Shown piece after piece: positions 7,419-16,396 of a DNA stretch of 64,000 nucleotides. Under the pieces are notes generated by a model. It saw only the letters and a program-made list of their open reading frames with translations, was not told the origin of the DNA and did not search any database. Origin of the DNA: Paraclostridium dentum. Its GTDB lineage: Bacteria; Bacillota; Clostridia; Peptostreptococcales; Peptostreptococcaceae. Position numbers and translations under genes: made by a program. The stretch's first letter is position 1. Each line of letters opens with the position of its first letter. The stretch is from positions 186,001-250,000 of the forward strand of contig NZ_WIPK01000002.1 of NCBI RefSeq assembly GCF_012922555.1, written 5' to 3'.

Positions 7419-10040
7419 ATGAGTAAGTTTGTTTATAGTTTTGCTGAGGGGTCAAAGGAAATGAAGAGTCTTTTAGGTGGTAAGGGTGCTAACTTAGCCG
7501 AGATGACTAAGATAGGCTTACCAGTGCCTCCAGGTTTTACAATATCAACAGAGGCTTGTAATGACTATTACGTAAATAATGAAAGTATAAGAGAAGATAT
7601 AGTTTTACAGATAGAAGAAAAATTAGTAGAGCTAGAGAAATCTTTAAATAAAAAATTAGGATGTAATGAAAATCCATTATTATTATCTGTTCGTTCTGGT
7701 GCAGTTTTCTCAATGCCAGGGATGATGGATACTATATTAAACTTAGGTCTTAATGATACTTCAGTTAAGGCAATAGCTAAGAATACTAACAATGAAAGAT
7801 TTGCATATGACAGTTATAGAAGATTTATACAAATGTTCTCAGATGTTGCAATGGGAGTTCCAAAGTATAAATTTGAAAATGCTTTAGATAAAATAAAAGA
7901 AGAAAAAGGATACAAATTTGATACAGATCTTACAAGTGAAGATTTAAAAGTATTAGTTGAAGAATACAAGAAGATATACAAAAAAGAATTAAGACAAATA
8001 TTCCCAGAAGATCCAAAAGAGCAATTAATGTTAGCTATAAAAGCAGTATTTAAATCATGGAACAATCCAAGAGCAAATATTTACCGTAAGTTAAATGATA
8101 TTCCTCATAACTTAGGAACTGCAGTTAATATACAATCAATGGTATTTGGAAACATGGGAGAGACTAGTGGAACAGGAGTTGCATTTACAAGAAACCCATC
8201 TACTGGAGAAAATAAATTATTTGGAGAATACTTAATAAATGCACAAGGTGAAGATGTTGTTGCAGGAATTAGAACTCCAAAAGACATAGATACATTAAAA
8301 GAAGCTATGCCAGCTATATATGATGAATTTGTAAAAATAACTAATATACTTGAAAATCATTATAAAGATATGCAAGATATAGAGTTTACTATAGAAAATG
8401 AAAAATTATATATACTTCAAACTAGAAATGGAAAAAGAACTGCAAAAGCAGCTATAAACATTGCAGTTGAATTAGTTGAAGAAAAAATAATAGATGAAAA
8501 AGAAGCTATAATGAGAATTGAACCTAATCAATTAGATCAATTACTACATCCAAACTTTGAAGAGAAATCTTTAAAAAATGCTAAGCTTATCGCTAAAGGA
8601 TTACCAGCTTCTCCAGGAGCTAGTTGCGGTAAAGTATACTTTAATGCAAATGATGTTGTAAAGGCAGCTGAAAAAGGAGAAGAAGTTATACTTGTAAGAT
8701 TAGAGACATCACCAGAAGATATAGAAGGTATGGTTGTAGCACAAGGAATACTTACAGCTAGAGGTGGTATGACATCTCATGCGGCAGTTGTAGCTAGAGG
8801 CATGGGTAAATGTTGTGTTGCAGGATGTGGAGAAATAAAAGTAGATGAGTACTATAAAGAAATAACTGTAGATGGATTAGTTATAAAAGAAGGAGATTAT
8901 ATATCTCTAGATGGATCAACAGGATGTGTTTATTTAGGAGAAATAGAAAAGACAGATGTTGCTCTTACAGGAAACTTTGAAGTACTTATGAACTGGGTTG
9001 ATAAGTATAAAACATTACAAGTAAGAACTAATGCAGATACTCCAAGAGATGCAAGTGTTGCTATAAACTTTGGAGCAGAAGGAATAGGATTATGTAGAAC
9101 TGAGCATATGTTCTTTGATGAAGATAGAATACCAGCTGTTAGAGAAATGATTTTATCAAGAACATTAGAGCAAAGATTAGTTGCTCTTGAAAAATTATTA
9201 CCTATGCAAAGAGAAGACTTTACTGAAATATTCAAAGTTATGGATGGAAGACATGTTAATATAAGATTACTAGATCCACCACTACATGAGTTCTTACCTC
9301 ATGATGATGAAGCTATAGAAGCTTTAGCAAAAACTATGGGACTTGAAGTTAAAGAAATAAGAAAGAGAATAGTAGATTTACAAGAACTAAATCCAATGCT
9401 TGGACACAGAGGTTGTAGATTAGCAATAACTTATCCTGAAATAGCTATGATGCAAGCAAAAGCTATAATACAAGGAGCTATAGAGGCTAAAAATAGTGGA
9501 GTAGAAGTTAATCCAGAAATAATGATACCTTTAGTAGGAGAAGTTAAGGAATTAAAAACTATAAAAGAAAATGTAGTTTCTGTAATAAATGAAGAACTTG
9601 ATAAGTCAGGAGTTAAAGTAGACTATACAGTTGGAACTATGATAGAGGTTCCAAGAGCATGTTTAACTGCAGATGAAATAGCAACTGAAGCTGATTTCTT
9701 TAGCTTTGGAACAAATGACTTAACTCAAATGACATTTGGATACTCAAGAGATGATGCAAATAAGTTCTTAGGTGACTATATAAATAGTGAAATACTTGAA
9801 AAAGATCCATTCCAAGTATTAGACCAAAATGGAGTTGGTAAACTAGTTCAAATGGCAGCTAAATTAGGTAGAGGGGTTAAGCCAAACCTTAAATTAGGTA
9901 TATGTGGAGAGCATGGAGGAGAACCATCTTCTATAGAGTTCTGCTACAAAACAGGATTAAATTATGTATCTTGTTCACCATATAGAGTACCTATTGCTAG
10001 ACTTGCAGCAGCGCAAGCAGCTATAAAAAATAATAAATAG
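7419..10040 (+). CDS. ppdK: Pyruvate, phosphate dikinase
   Basis: 873 residues, full length. The N-terminal ATP-grasp domain opens KFVYSFAEGSKEMKSLLGGK, with LSVRSGAVFSMPGMMDTILN. The central swivelling domain carries the phosphorylated histidine (GGMTSHAAVVARGMG; H454, with the regulatory threonine at 452 exactly where DUF299 proteins act). The C-terminal TIM barrel binds PEP/pyruvate, with the active-site cysteine C829 in CGEHGGEP. It interconverts ATP + Pi + pyruvate and AMP + PPi + PEP. In anaerobic Clostridia it can run in either direction. AGGAGG lies 8 nt before the ATG, and a strong terminator follows the stop. Confidence 0.98.
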   Translation: MSKFVYSFAEGSKEMKSLLGGKGANLAEMTKIGLPVPPGFTISTEACNDYYVNNESIREDIVLQIEEKLVELEKSLNKKLGCNENPLLLSVRSGAVFSMPGMMDTILNLGLNDTSVKAIAKNTNNERFAYDSYRRFIQMFSDVAMGVPKYKFENALDKIKEEKGYKFDTDLTSEDLKVLVEEYKKIYKKELRQIFPEDPKEQLMLAIKAVFKSWNNPRANIYRKLNDIPHNLGTAVNIQSMVFGNMGETSGTGVAFTRNPSTGENKLFGEYLINAQGEDVVAGIRTPKDIDTLKEAMPAIYDEFVKITNILENHYKDMQDIEFTIENEKLYILQTRNGKRTAKAAINIAVELVEEKIIDEKEAIMRIEPNQLDQLLHPNFEEKSLKNAKLIAKGLPASPGASCGKVYFNANDVVKAAEKGEEVILVRLETSPEDIEGMVVAQGILTARGGMTSHAAVVARGMGKCCVAGCGEIKVDEYYKEITVDGLVIKEGDYISLDGSTGCVYLGEIEKTDVALTGNFEVLMNWVDKYKTLQVRTNADTPRDASVAINFGAEGIGLCRTEHMFFDEDRIPAVREMILSRTLEQRLVALEKLLPMQREDFTEIFKVMDGRHVNIRLLDPPLHEFLPHDDEAIEALAKTMGLEVKEIRKRIVDLQELNPMLGHRGCRLAITYPEIAMMQAKAIIQGAIEAKNSGVEVNPEIMIPLVGEVKELKTIKENVVSVINEELDKSGVKVDYTVGTMIEVPRACLTADEIATEADFFSFGTNDLTQMTFGYSRDDANKFLGDYINSEILEKDPFQVLDQNGVGKLVQMAAKLGRGVKPNLKLGICGEHGGEPSSIEFCYKTGLNYVSCSPYRVPIARLAAAQAAIKNNK

Positions 10041-10046
10041 TAAATT

Positions 10047-10080
10047 AAAGGAATTGGGATATCCCAATTCCTTTGTTATT
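10047..10080 (+). terminator. Intrinsic terminator after ppdK
   Basis: AAAGGAATTGGG (10047-10058) and CCCAATTCCTTT (10063-10074) form a perfect 12-bp stem with an ATAT loop, followed by a T-rich run. Confidence 0.9.
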
Positions 10081-10151
10081 TTACATAAATTATGTTAACC
10101 TAAATATTTTTTATTTAAGTAATATTCATTTTTACATTCTCTTAATGTTGT

Positions 10152-10189
10152 TTACCAATAGTTAACATATCTCTAATTTGGATTTAACA
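10152..10189 (+). promoter_or_regulatory. Pho-box-like repeats upstream of pstS
   Basis: TTAACA occurs at 10162-10167 and again exactly 22 bp later at 10184-10189, with TTACCA at 10152-10157. Repeats of TT(A/C/T)ACA at about 11-bp periods are the form bound by PhoP in Bacillus. A -10-like TATTAT follows at 10199-10204. The assignment rests on spacing and on the phosphate-binding product downstream. Confidence 0.45.
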
Positions 10190-10301
10190 TAGTTACTTTA
10201 TTATAAAAATGTAAAGAAAATTCAAATAAAGGAATAAACGACAATAAAGTCGGAAAAATAATAAAGTAATTATAAAAATTATAACTTTGTGGAGGTTACC
10301 T

Positions 10302-11126
10302 ATGTTTAAAAAGAAAATTGGAGTTTTACTAATGAGTACTATAATGGTAGGAACGTTAGCTGTAGGATGTGGATCGAAGGATTCTGGTGGTGGAAGTAAA
10401 GTATCTGTATCAGGATCAACTTCAGTAGGACCACTTATGGAAAAAGAAGCAGAAGCTTACAAATCAGTAGACTCTAAAGTATCTATAGAAATAAATCAAT
10501 TAGGATCATCAGCAGGGATAAAAGATGCAATAAATGGCGTAGCAGAAATAGGGATGTCATCTAGAGATTTAAAAGGTGAAGAAAAACAAGCAGGACTTAA
10601 AGAAGACAAGATAGCAGTAGACGGAATCGGGATAATAACTCACAAAAACAATGAAGTTAAGTCTCTTACAATGGATCAATTAAAAGGAATATATACTGGA
10701 AAAATAACTAACTGGAAAGAACTTGGAGGAAAAGATGCTCCTATAGTTGTTGTTTCAAGAGAAGATGGATCAGGAACTAGAGATGCATTCCAAGAAATAG
10801 TTGGATTTGAATCTACTCATTTAACAAAAGAAGCTCAAATAAGTGATGGAAACGGAAATATAAAATCAACAGTAGCTGGAAATGAAAATGCGATAGGATA
10901 TACTTCATTTAGTTATTTAGATGACAGCATACATACACTTCAATTAGATGGAGTAGATGCTACAGCAGAAAATGCTAAGAGTGGAAAATATAAATTATCA
11001 AGACCATTCTTACTAGTATACAAAGAAGATAAATTAAGTGAAAATGGTAAGAAGTTTATGGAATATATAACTAGTGAAGATGGACAAAAAGTAGTAGAAG
11101 AAGAAGGTTTAATAACACTTAAATAA
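10302..11126 (+). CDS. pstS: Phosphate-binding lipoprotein PstS
   Basis: Starts at ATG 10302 after GGAGG (10291-10295); a TTG 15 bp upstream in frame lies before that site and is not used. 274 residues. Lipoprotein signal: MFKKKIGVLLMSTIMVGTLA followed by VGC as the lipidation cysteine. Mature part has the PstS phosphate-loop motifs VSGSTSVGPLMEKEAEAY, GMSSRDLKGEE and VSREDGSGTRDAFQEI. It delivers phosphate to the PstCAB importer, but no pstC, pstA or pstB follows: the gene is closed by a terminator. It is therefore an orphan receptor, possibly a sensor or a second copy serving a Pst transporter elsewhere. Confidence 0.93.
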   Translation: MFKKKIGVLLMSTIMVGTLAVGCGSKDSGGGSKVSVSGSTSVGPLMEKEAEAYKSVDSKVSIEINQLGSSAGIKDAINGVAEIGMSSRDLKGEEKQAGLKEDKIAVDGIGIITHKNNEVKSLTMDQLKGIYTGKITNWKELGGKDAPIVVVSREDGSGTRDAFQEIVGFESTHLTKEAQISDGNGNIKSTVAGNENAIGYTSFSYLDDSIHTLQLDGVDATAENAKSGKYKLSRPFLLVYKEDKLSENGKKFMEYITSEDGQKVVEEEGLITLK

Positions 11127-11132
11127 TATAAA

Positions 11133-11167
11133 AAAACTCTTTCTAAAAAATTTAGAAAGAGTTTTTT
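11133..11167 (+). terminator. Intrinsic terminator after pstS
   Basis: AAAACTCTTTCTAAA (11133-11147) pairs with TTTAGAAAGAGTTTT (11151-11165), AAA loop, then TT. Confidence 0.9.
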
Positions 11168-11244
11168 ATTTGAATCTATAACATAAACAAGCTTATTACC
11201 ATACTATATATTATTAACTTTTTATTTTTATAGGAGGGATAATA

Positions 11245-11493
11245 ATGATCAAGTGTCCAAGATGTGGTAAGGAAGTATCAAATAGACCAGGTACAGTTTG
11301 CCCAAGATGTGGTCTTGATGTAGGTAAAGTAACTGAGAAAGTAAGATGTCCTGAGGCTAGTTGTAGAGCTTTAGTTTCTAAAAAATTAGAATATTGTCCA
11401 AAGTGTGGATGTAAGTTAAAAGGGTATAATTTAAATGAAATATTAAAAATAGCAAAAATGAGATTTAGTAATAATTTTCCAGATGAGGAATAA
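11245..11493 (+). CDS. Small double zinc-ribbon protein
   Basis: 82 residues with a clear Shine-Dalgarno (AGGAGGG). Cysteine pairs are CPRC (res 4-7), CPRC (19-22), then C-x5-C (VRCPEASCRA) and CPKC, so two zinc ribbons are likely, each closing two CxxC-like knuckles. The rest is a short basic helix ending NNFPDEE. Proteins of this kind bind nucleic acid or act as small protein adaptors; nothing here decides which. It is a monocistronic unit between two terminators, the second overlapping its own stop codon. Confidence 0.7.
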   Translation: MIKCPRCGKEVSNRPGTVCPRCGLDVGKVTEKVRCPEASCRALVSKKLEYCPKCGCKLKGYNLNEILKIAKMRFSNNFPDEE

Positions 11494-11518
11494 GAGCTTT
11501 TTAAAAGCTCTTTTTTTG
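11492..11518 (+). terminator. Intrinsic terminator overlapping the zinc-ribbon stop
   Basis: AAGAGCTTTT / AAAAGCTCTT inverted repeat (11492-11512) followed by a run of T. Confidence 0.85.
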
Positions 11519-11560
11519 TTTAAAATAGTATATATAAATAATATTTACGGAGGTAATATA

Positions 11561-12475
11561 TTGCAAATAAACCAACTAAGATATTTTATAGAAGTAGCTA
11601 GAACGGGATCTATGAACCAAGCTGCAAGCAACTTATTCATATCTCAACCTAATTTAAGTAAAGCAATAGTAAATTTAGAAGAAGAATTTAAAATAAAAGT
11701 ATTTGATAGAACTAATAGAGGTGTAAAACTAACAAAAGAAGGTAAAGATTTTTTGACTTATGCAACTTATATAATAAATCAAATTGATAATTTAGAAAAA
11801 ATATACTCTGACTTGTCTCAAGAAAATGGGTTTAAGTTAGAAGTTTCGAGTATGAAGTTGTATACTTTAGGAATTGTATTGAGCGAGGTTTATAAAAAAG
11901 TTAATAATAAAAAAGTTAAAATTTCACTGAAAGAAACTCATAAAGAGAAGATAATAGAAGATGTATCTACAATGAAGTCTGAAATAGGGATAATAGCACT
12001 TTCTAATATGCAGGAGAGGGTATTTAAAGGCGTTTTAGAAAATAGAGATTTGGAGTTTAACCCAATATGTAAAGACAAAATATATATTTACATAGGTAAG
12101 AACAATCCTTTATATAATAATGATGTTATAAAGCCAGAGGAGTTAAATGAATTTATATGTGTACACTTAGTAGAAGAGCCTATAAACGCGCTTACATATA
12201 GTGTAGAGTTAGATTTATTAGGTTTTTCGCATAAGGATAGAGCAATATATTTAAATGATAAAGAAACTATAACACAGTTTGTTTTAGAAACGGATGCCTA
12301 TGTAATAGCATCTGGGTTTAATAAAATAGAAAATGTTAGTGGAATAAGGGCTATCCCACTTGAAGATGATAGTGTTCACTTTACAGTTGGGTGGATTAAG
12401 AGAAGAAAAGAAGAACTCTCAGATGAAGCAAAGTTATTTTTAGAAATACTTTTAGAAAATATGAGAAATATGTAG
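11561..12475 (+). CDS. LysR-family transcriptional regulator
   Basis: 304 residues from a TTG start at 11561, placed 6 nt after GGAGGT (11549-11554); the longer in-frame ORF begins inside the previous terminator and lacks a Shine-Dalgarno. The N-terminal winged HTH is typical (LQINQLRYFIEVARTGSMNQ, ISQPNLSKAIVNLEEEF). The remainder is the periplasmic-binding-like effector domain, whose ligand I cannot infer. A MATE exporter lies 108 bp downstream in the same direction and is a plausible target. The intervening DNA holds a weak GTTATAA/TTATAAC hairpin. Confidence 0.88.
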   Translation: MQINQLRYFIEVARTGSMNQAASNLFISQPNLSKAIVNLEEEFKIKVFDRTNRGVKLTKEGKDFLTYATYIINQIDNLEKIYSDLSQENGFKLEVSSMKLYTLGIVLSEVYKKVNNKKVKISLKETHKEKIIEDVSTMKSEIGIIALSNMQERVFKGVLENRDLEFNPICKDKIYIYIGKNNPLYNNDVIKPEELNEFICVHLVEEPINALTYSVELDLLGFSHKDRAIYLNDKETITQFVLETDAYVIASGFNKIENVSGIRAIPLEDDSVHFTVGWIKRRKEELSDEAKLFLEILLENMRNM

Positions 12476-12583
12476 TTGTTATAAGTTTTAGTTATAACGA
12501 GTAATAGTATATATGTATTAACGATAAATCTCTAGATTTGATAGTATATTAATATAGCTTTATCAAAGGAGGAGATTTATAAA

Positions 12584-13969
12584 ATGGATACAGTTATAGA
12601 TAAATCGAAGATAATGGAAGATGATAATATAGGTAGACTCATATGGAAATTTGCTATACCAGGAATTATAGCCAGCTTAATAAGTGCAATATATAATATA
12701 GTAGATACAGCATTTATAGGTATGTTAAATGACACGTTAGCAATGGCTGCGGTATCAGTAATATTTCCTTTGTTTATATTAATTAATGCAGTGGGTCAAT
12801 TAATAGGAGTAGGAGCTTCATCTTATATAGCAAGACTTCTAGGGGCTAAGAATAAAGACGGTGCAGACGAGGTAGCATCAACTGCTATAATATCATCAGT
12901 AATAGTAGGAATTATATTTACTATTTTAATATTAATATTTCTAGAGCCAATTTTAAGATTATTAGGGGCAACAGACAGTGTAATGCCATATGCAATAGAT
13001 TATGCAAAACCTATTGCAATAGGAGCTTGTTTACCGATAATGATGCCAACACTTGCAAATATTATAAGGTCAGAAGGAAATACAAAACTTAGTGCAGTAG
13101 CGGTGGCATTAGGGGCTATAATAAATATAGTTTTAGATCCAATACTAATGTTTACATTTAATATGGGAGTAGTGGGAGCGTCTTTAGCTACAGTAATAGG
13201 GCAACTTGCATCAGTAGTTTTGTTATTATCATATTATATAACAAATAAAAGTTATCTAAAGTTAAGTATAAAAAACTTTAAATTTTCAAAGCGTATATAT
13301 GGAGAAATTATCTCTGTTGGAACTGCGACTTTTTTAATTCAAGCTTTAATAAGTATATCGATGGGACTTTTAAATATAGCATCAAAACCATATGGAAATG
13401 AGTTAATAGCATCATTTGGAATAGCTTTAAAACTATCTTCATTAGTTATGTTTGTTGTTATAGGATATAATCAAGGATTCCAACCTATTGCAAGTTATAA
13501 TTATGGAGCAGGAAATTATGAAAAATTAAGAAAAGCAATAAATATATCTATTAAGAGAACAACTATATTTTCAACATTAGCAACTATAGTTTTAATGATA
13601 TTTGCACCAACTGCTATTAATTTATTTAGTAATGACCCAGCAGTTATCGAGGTAGGTGCTAAAACATTAAGATATACACTTTTACTATACCCACTATTAG
13701 GATTTACACAATTATATGCAGTGTTATATCAATCATTAGGTATGCCAAAAGAAGCTTTAATTGTAGGAACAGCTAGACAAGGTATATTTTTCTTACCCGC
13801 AATTATAATATTACCAAAATTAATTGGTGTTGATGGGGTATTACTTACTCAGGCAGTAGCAGATTTGTTTACGGTAATATTAACTGCATTTTATGCTCAC
13901 AAGACAAATAAAGACTTAAAAAACATGGTAGCAGGGAAAACAAGTGAAAATACATGTTTATCTAATTAA
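12584..13969 (+). CDS. MATE family multidrug exporter
   Basis: 461 residues, about 12 TM helices in two homologous halves, with AGGAGGAG before the ATG. MATE hallmarks: the N-half IPGIIASLISAIYNIVDTAF and the C-half pattern GYNQGFQPIASYNYGAG. These proteins exchange Na+ or H+ for cationic drugs. It belongs to the VmrA/MepA-like clade of Clostridia MATEs, judged by its opening. It may be regulated by the adjacent LysR gene. It shows the same two-half layout as the second MATE at 26926 but the sequences are clearly divergent. Confidence 0.93.
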   Translation: MDTVIDKSKIMEDDNIGRLIWKFAIPGIIASLISAIYNIVDTAFIGMLNDTLAMAAVSVIFPLFILINAVGQLIGVGASSYIARLLGAKNKDGADEVASTAIISSVIVGIIFTILILIFLEPILRLLGATDSVMPYAIDYAKPIAIGACLPIMMPTLANIIRSEGNTKLSAVAVALGAIINIVLDPILMFTFNMGVVGASLATVIGQLASVVLLLSYYITNKSYLKLSIKNFKFSKRIYGEIISVGTATFLIQALISISMGLLNIASKPYGNELIASFGIALKLSSLVMFVVIGYNQGFQPIASYNYGAGNYEKLRKAINISIKRTTIFSTLATIVLMIFAPTAINLFSNDPAVIEVGAKTLRYTLLLYPLLGFTQLYAVLYQSLGMPKEALIVGTARQGIFFLPAIIILPKLIGVDGVLLTQAVADLFTVILTAFYAHKTNKDLKNMVAGKTSENTCLSN

Positions 13970-13984
13970 ACTTTAAATAATAAG

Positions 13985-14025
13985 AAACAAATGACGTAAT
14001 TTTATATTACCTCATTTGTTTTTTT
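13985..14025 (+). terminator. Intrinsic terminator after MATE
   Basis: AAACAAATGA (13985-13994) with TCATTTGTTT (14012-14021), inner GTAAT/ATTAC pairs, then a T-run. Confidence 0.88.
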
Positions 14026-14118
14026 GTGCTTTAAATTATATTGAATATAAGTTATGTAAAAATATGGTAATATATATATGAGTTAATTGAAAAGATATAT
14101 AAGATAGGGGAGATTTTA

Positions 14119-14829
14119 TTGTATAGAATAGTTATTTGTGAAGATGATGAGTCACAAAGAAGTAATTTATATAATTCGATATTTAATATATTCGATGAAA
14201 TTTCGAATAAGGTTGAGATATTTGAATTTAAATCAGGAGAAGAACTTTTAAGCTCTGGAATTGAAGATATAGATATATTTTTTCTAGATATACAAATGGA
14301 TGAAATAACAGGTATGGATGTTGCAAAAAAAATTAGAGAAAAAAATAGTGTTTCAGAAATAATTTTTATAACTTCACTAATTGAGTACGTACAAGAGGGG
14401 TATAAGGTAAGAGCATACAGATACTTATTAAAGCCAATAGAACATGAAGATTTAAAAGAAAATATTTTAAGCTGCATATCAGATATTATAAACAAAAGAG
14501 ATAACTTTATGATTGTAGAGGAAAATGGAAGCAAGCATAAAGTATCTATTAAAAATATTACATATATAGAAATTATAAAAAAAGATATAACAATTCACAC
14601 CTTAGAGAGAGATTACAATATTAAAAATAGGATTAAGAATTTAGAAAAAGAGCTATTAGTACATAATTTTTTTAGATGTCATAAGAGTTATTTAATAAAT
14701 ATGGAACATGTTGATTTTATAGGAAAAGATAATGTTATGATAAAAAATGAAGAGATACCTGTTAGCAAACACAGAATGAGCAATTTAAAAACTAAATTAA
14801 CAAATATGTTGGGGTCAATAATATGTTAG
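14119..14829 (+). CDS. VirR/AgrA-type response regulator (REC + LytTR)
   Basis: 236 residues from a TTG start 10 nt after AGGGGAG. Residues 1-120 are a receiver domain: CEDDESQR acidic pair, FFLDIQMDEITGMDV with the phospho-aspartate, and KPIEHEDL. Residues about 135-236 are a LytTR DNA-binding domain (ITYIEIIKKDITIHTLERDY, then FFRCHKSYLINMEHV). The histidine kinase overlaps its last codons. LytTR regulators bind two 9-bp direct repeats 12-13 bp apart; precisely such a site, with the VirR-box sequence CCCAGTTAT, lies at 16290-16323 before the ABC transporter. That gene pair is therefore the most likely target. Confidence 0.93.
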   Translation: MYRIVICEDDESQRSNLYNSIFNIFDEISNKVEIFEFKSGEELLSSGIEDIDIFFLDIQMDEITGMDVAKKIREKNSVSEIIFITSLIEYVQEGYKVRAYRYLLKPIEHEDLKENILSCISDIINKRDNFMIVEENGSKHKVSIKNITYIEIIKKDITIHTLERDYNIKNRIKNLEKELLVHNFFRCHKSYLINMEHVDFIGKDNVMIKNEEIPVSKHRMSNLKTKLTNMLGSIIC

Positions 14830-16238
14830 AGAATAATTTTATTTACATATTAATTATATTTATATCTTCTGCTATAGAATTAACAACTTTAAGTGTATTA
14901 TTAAATGAATTTGTAGAGTTAAAAAGTAATAAAAAAAATATAATAAACAGCTTAATTATTTGTAGTATATTAACTTCTATATGTGAAGTTATTGCAATGA
15001 TTATAATATTGAAATCTAATTGGACAATTGAAGAGGCAAGTTTTTGGATGGTAGTAGTTAAATTTGCTAAATCAATAGTATCTACAACGTTAATAAGTAT
15101 ATTTATAAAAATTAACTATAAAATAGAGATTAAAAAAATAATTCTTATAAGTATAAGTTATATATTATTTTTAGGTTTACTCAATGAAATCATATATGCC
15201 TTTTTATCTTTACTATGTAATAGGTTAATAGATATGGAATATGGATGGTATTACACATTAAGATATGAAAAATTAATTTTCTTAGAAGTAAATATACTAA
15301 CGAAATTATTGCTTATATATATTGTAACAATAATTAAAACTGTAAAGTTAAAAGTTAACTTAAATAATAAACAATACAAATATATATTTTTCTCAATAAT
15401 ATTAAATCTACTTAGTGCTATATTAATATTTGCCACTATATATAAAACAACACAATCAGTAACAGATTTTGCTTTAGATTTTGTTATTGCATTAATTTCA
15501 AGTAGTATACTTATTTTAAACATATTTTTCATGTGGTTAATAATAAGAGTTTCAAAAGATAGTAACTTAAGGGCAGAAAATAAATGTATAAAAGAAAATA
15601 TACAATTACAGCATCAGTATTATTTGAATATGCAAGAATCTCAAATGAAAGTTAAAAAATTATATCATGATATGAAAAATCATATGATATGTATAGAAAA
15701 TCTATATGGTAAAAATGAATATGTAGAAAGTATAAATAACCAACTTAAAGAGTGTAATTCTATATTTAATACAAATAATATGATTTTAGATATTATATTA
15801 AATGATAAAAAACGTATTTGTGAAAGCAAAGGAATAGATCTGATAGCTAATATAAACTTTAAAGAATGTAATTTTATAGACTCAGCAGATGTATGTAGTA
15901 TATTTTCAAATATGATAGATAATGCCATAGAAGCTTGCGAAAATATAGAAGATAACAGTATTTCAAAGAAAATTAACATAAAAGGAACTATAGTTAAAAG
16001 CTTATATATTATAAAATGTGAAAATCCAAAAAATAATATAATTAAATTAAAAAGTGGTAAGATTTTAACTAATAAAAAAGATAAGTTTTTACATGGTATA
16101 GGGATAAGCAGTATGAAAAATTCTATAGAAAAATACAATGGAAATTTAGAAGTGAATGATTTAAATACTAGATTTTTAATAAATATTTGTATACCCTTAA
16201 AACCTAATGAAAATAATTTATACATAAAAAATGCATAG
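14823..16238 (+). CDS. VirS/AgrC-type sensor histidine kinase (GHKL)
   Basis: 471 residues, overlapping the regulator gene by 7 nt. Residues about 1-240 hold six to seven hydrophobic helices forming a membrane sensor. The kinase core has the AgrC-class H box LYHDMKNHMICIENLY and the N box SNMIDNAIEACENIE, with a G box around HGIGISSMKN. This is the class that senses peptides in agr systems and toxin signals in VirS. No agrB/agrD-like peptide gene is visible nearby, so the ligand is unknown. The substrate export unit downstream suggests a peptide or antibiotic. It ends just before a terminator. Confidence 0.9.
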   Translation: MLENNFIYILIIFISSAIELTTLSVLLNEFVELKSNKKNIINSLIICSILTSICEVIAMIIILKSNWTIEEASFWMVVVKFAKSIVSTTLISIFIKINYKIEIKKIILISISYILFLGLLNEIIYAFLSLLCNRLIDMEYGWYYTLRYEKLIFLEVNILTKLLLIYIVTIIKTVKLKVNLNNKQYKYIFFSIILNLLSAILIFATIYKTTQSVTDFALDFVIALISSSILILNIFFMWLIIRVSKDSNLRAENKCIKENIQLQHQYYLNMQESQMKVKKLYHDMKNHMICIENLYGKNEYVESINNQLKECNSIFNTNNMILDIILNDKKRICESKGIDLIANINFKECNFIDSADVCSIFSNMIDNAIEACENIEDNSISKKINIKGTIVKSLYIIKCENPKNNIIKLKSGKILTNKKDKFLHGIGISSMKNSIEKYNGNLEVNDLNTRFLINICIPLKPNENNLYIKNA

Positions 16239-16252
16239 TGATAAAAGTAAGG

Positions 16253-16288
16253 AAAAAGAACATCTAAACAATTAGATGTTCTTTTTTT
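16253..16288 (+). terminator. Intrinsic terminator after the VirS-like kinase
   Basis: AAAAAGAACATCTAA (16253-16267) with TTAGATGTTCTTTTT (16272-16286), ACAA loop and T-run. The VirR box starts 2 bp beyond. Confidence 0.92.
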
Positions 16289-16289
16289 G

Positions 16290-16323
16290 CCCAGTTATAT
16301 CTAAAAAATACCCAGTTATGTCT
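16290..16323 (+). promoter_or_regulatory. VirR box (tandem LytTR-regulator binding site)
   Basis: CCCAGTTATATCT at 16290-16302 and CCCAGTTATGTCT at 16311-16323 are direct repeats 21 bp apart start to start, i.e. a 9-bp core CCAGTTATR plus a 12-bp spacer. The C. perfringens VirR box is CCCAGTTNTNCAC repeated with the same geometry. The second repeat ends 6 bp before a -35 element, the activating position. Confidence 0.85.
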
Positions 16324-16329
16324 TTTATA

Positions 16330-16358
16330 TTGTTAAAAGATTAAATAAAATATATATT
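16330..16358 (+). promoter_or_regulatory. Promoter of the VirR-box-controlled ABC operon
   Basis: TTGTTA (16330-16335), 17-bp spacer, TATATT (16353-16358), directly downstream of the VirR box and about 38 bp before the ABC ATPase start. Confidence 0.7.
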
Positions 16359-16396
16359 TTTTATGAAAATACTTATGGGGATTTTAGGAGGTAAAT

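Noticed and set aside
14052-14534. 160-residue minus-strand ORF
   Set aside because: Antisense to the LytTR regulator; the composition reflects A+T-rich complement and there is no start signal.
15680-16225. 181-residue minus-strand ORF
   Set aside because: Antisense to the GHKL kinase, hydrophobic only because the plus-strand codons are A-rich.
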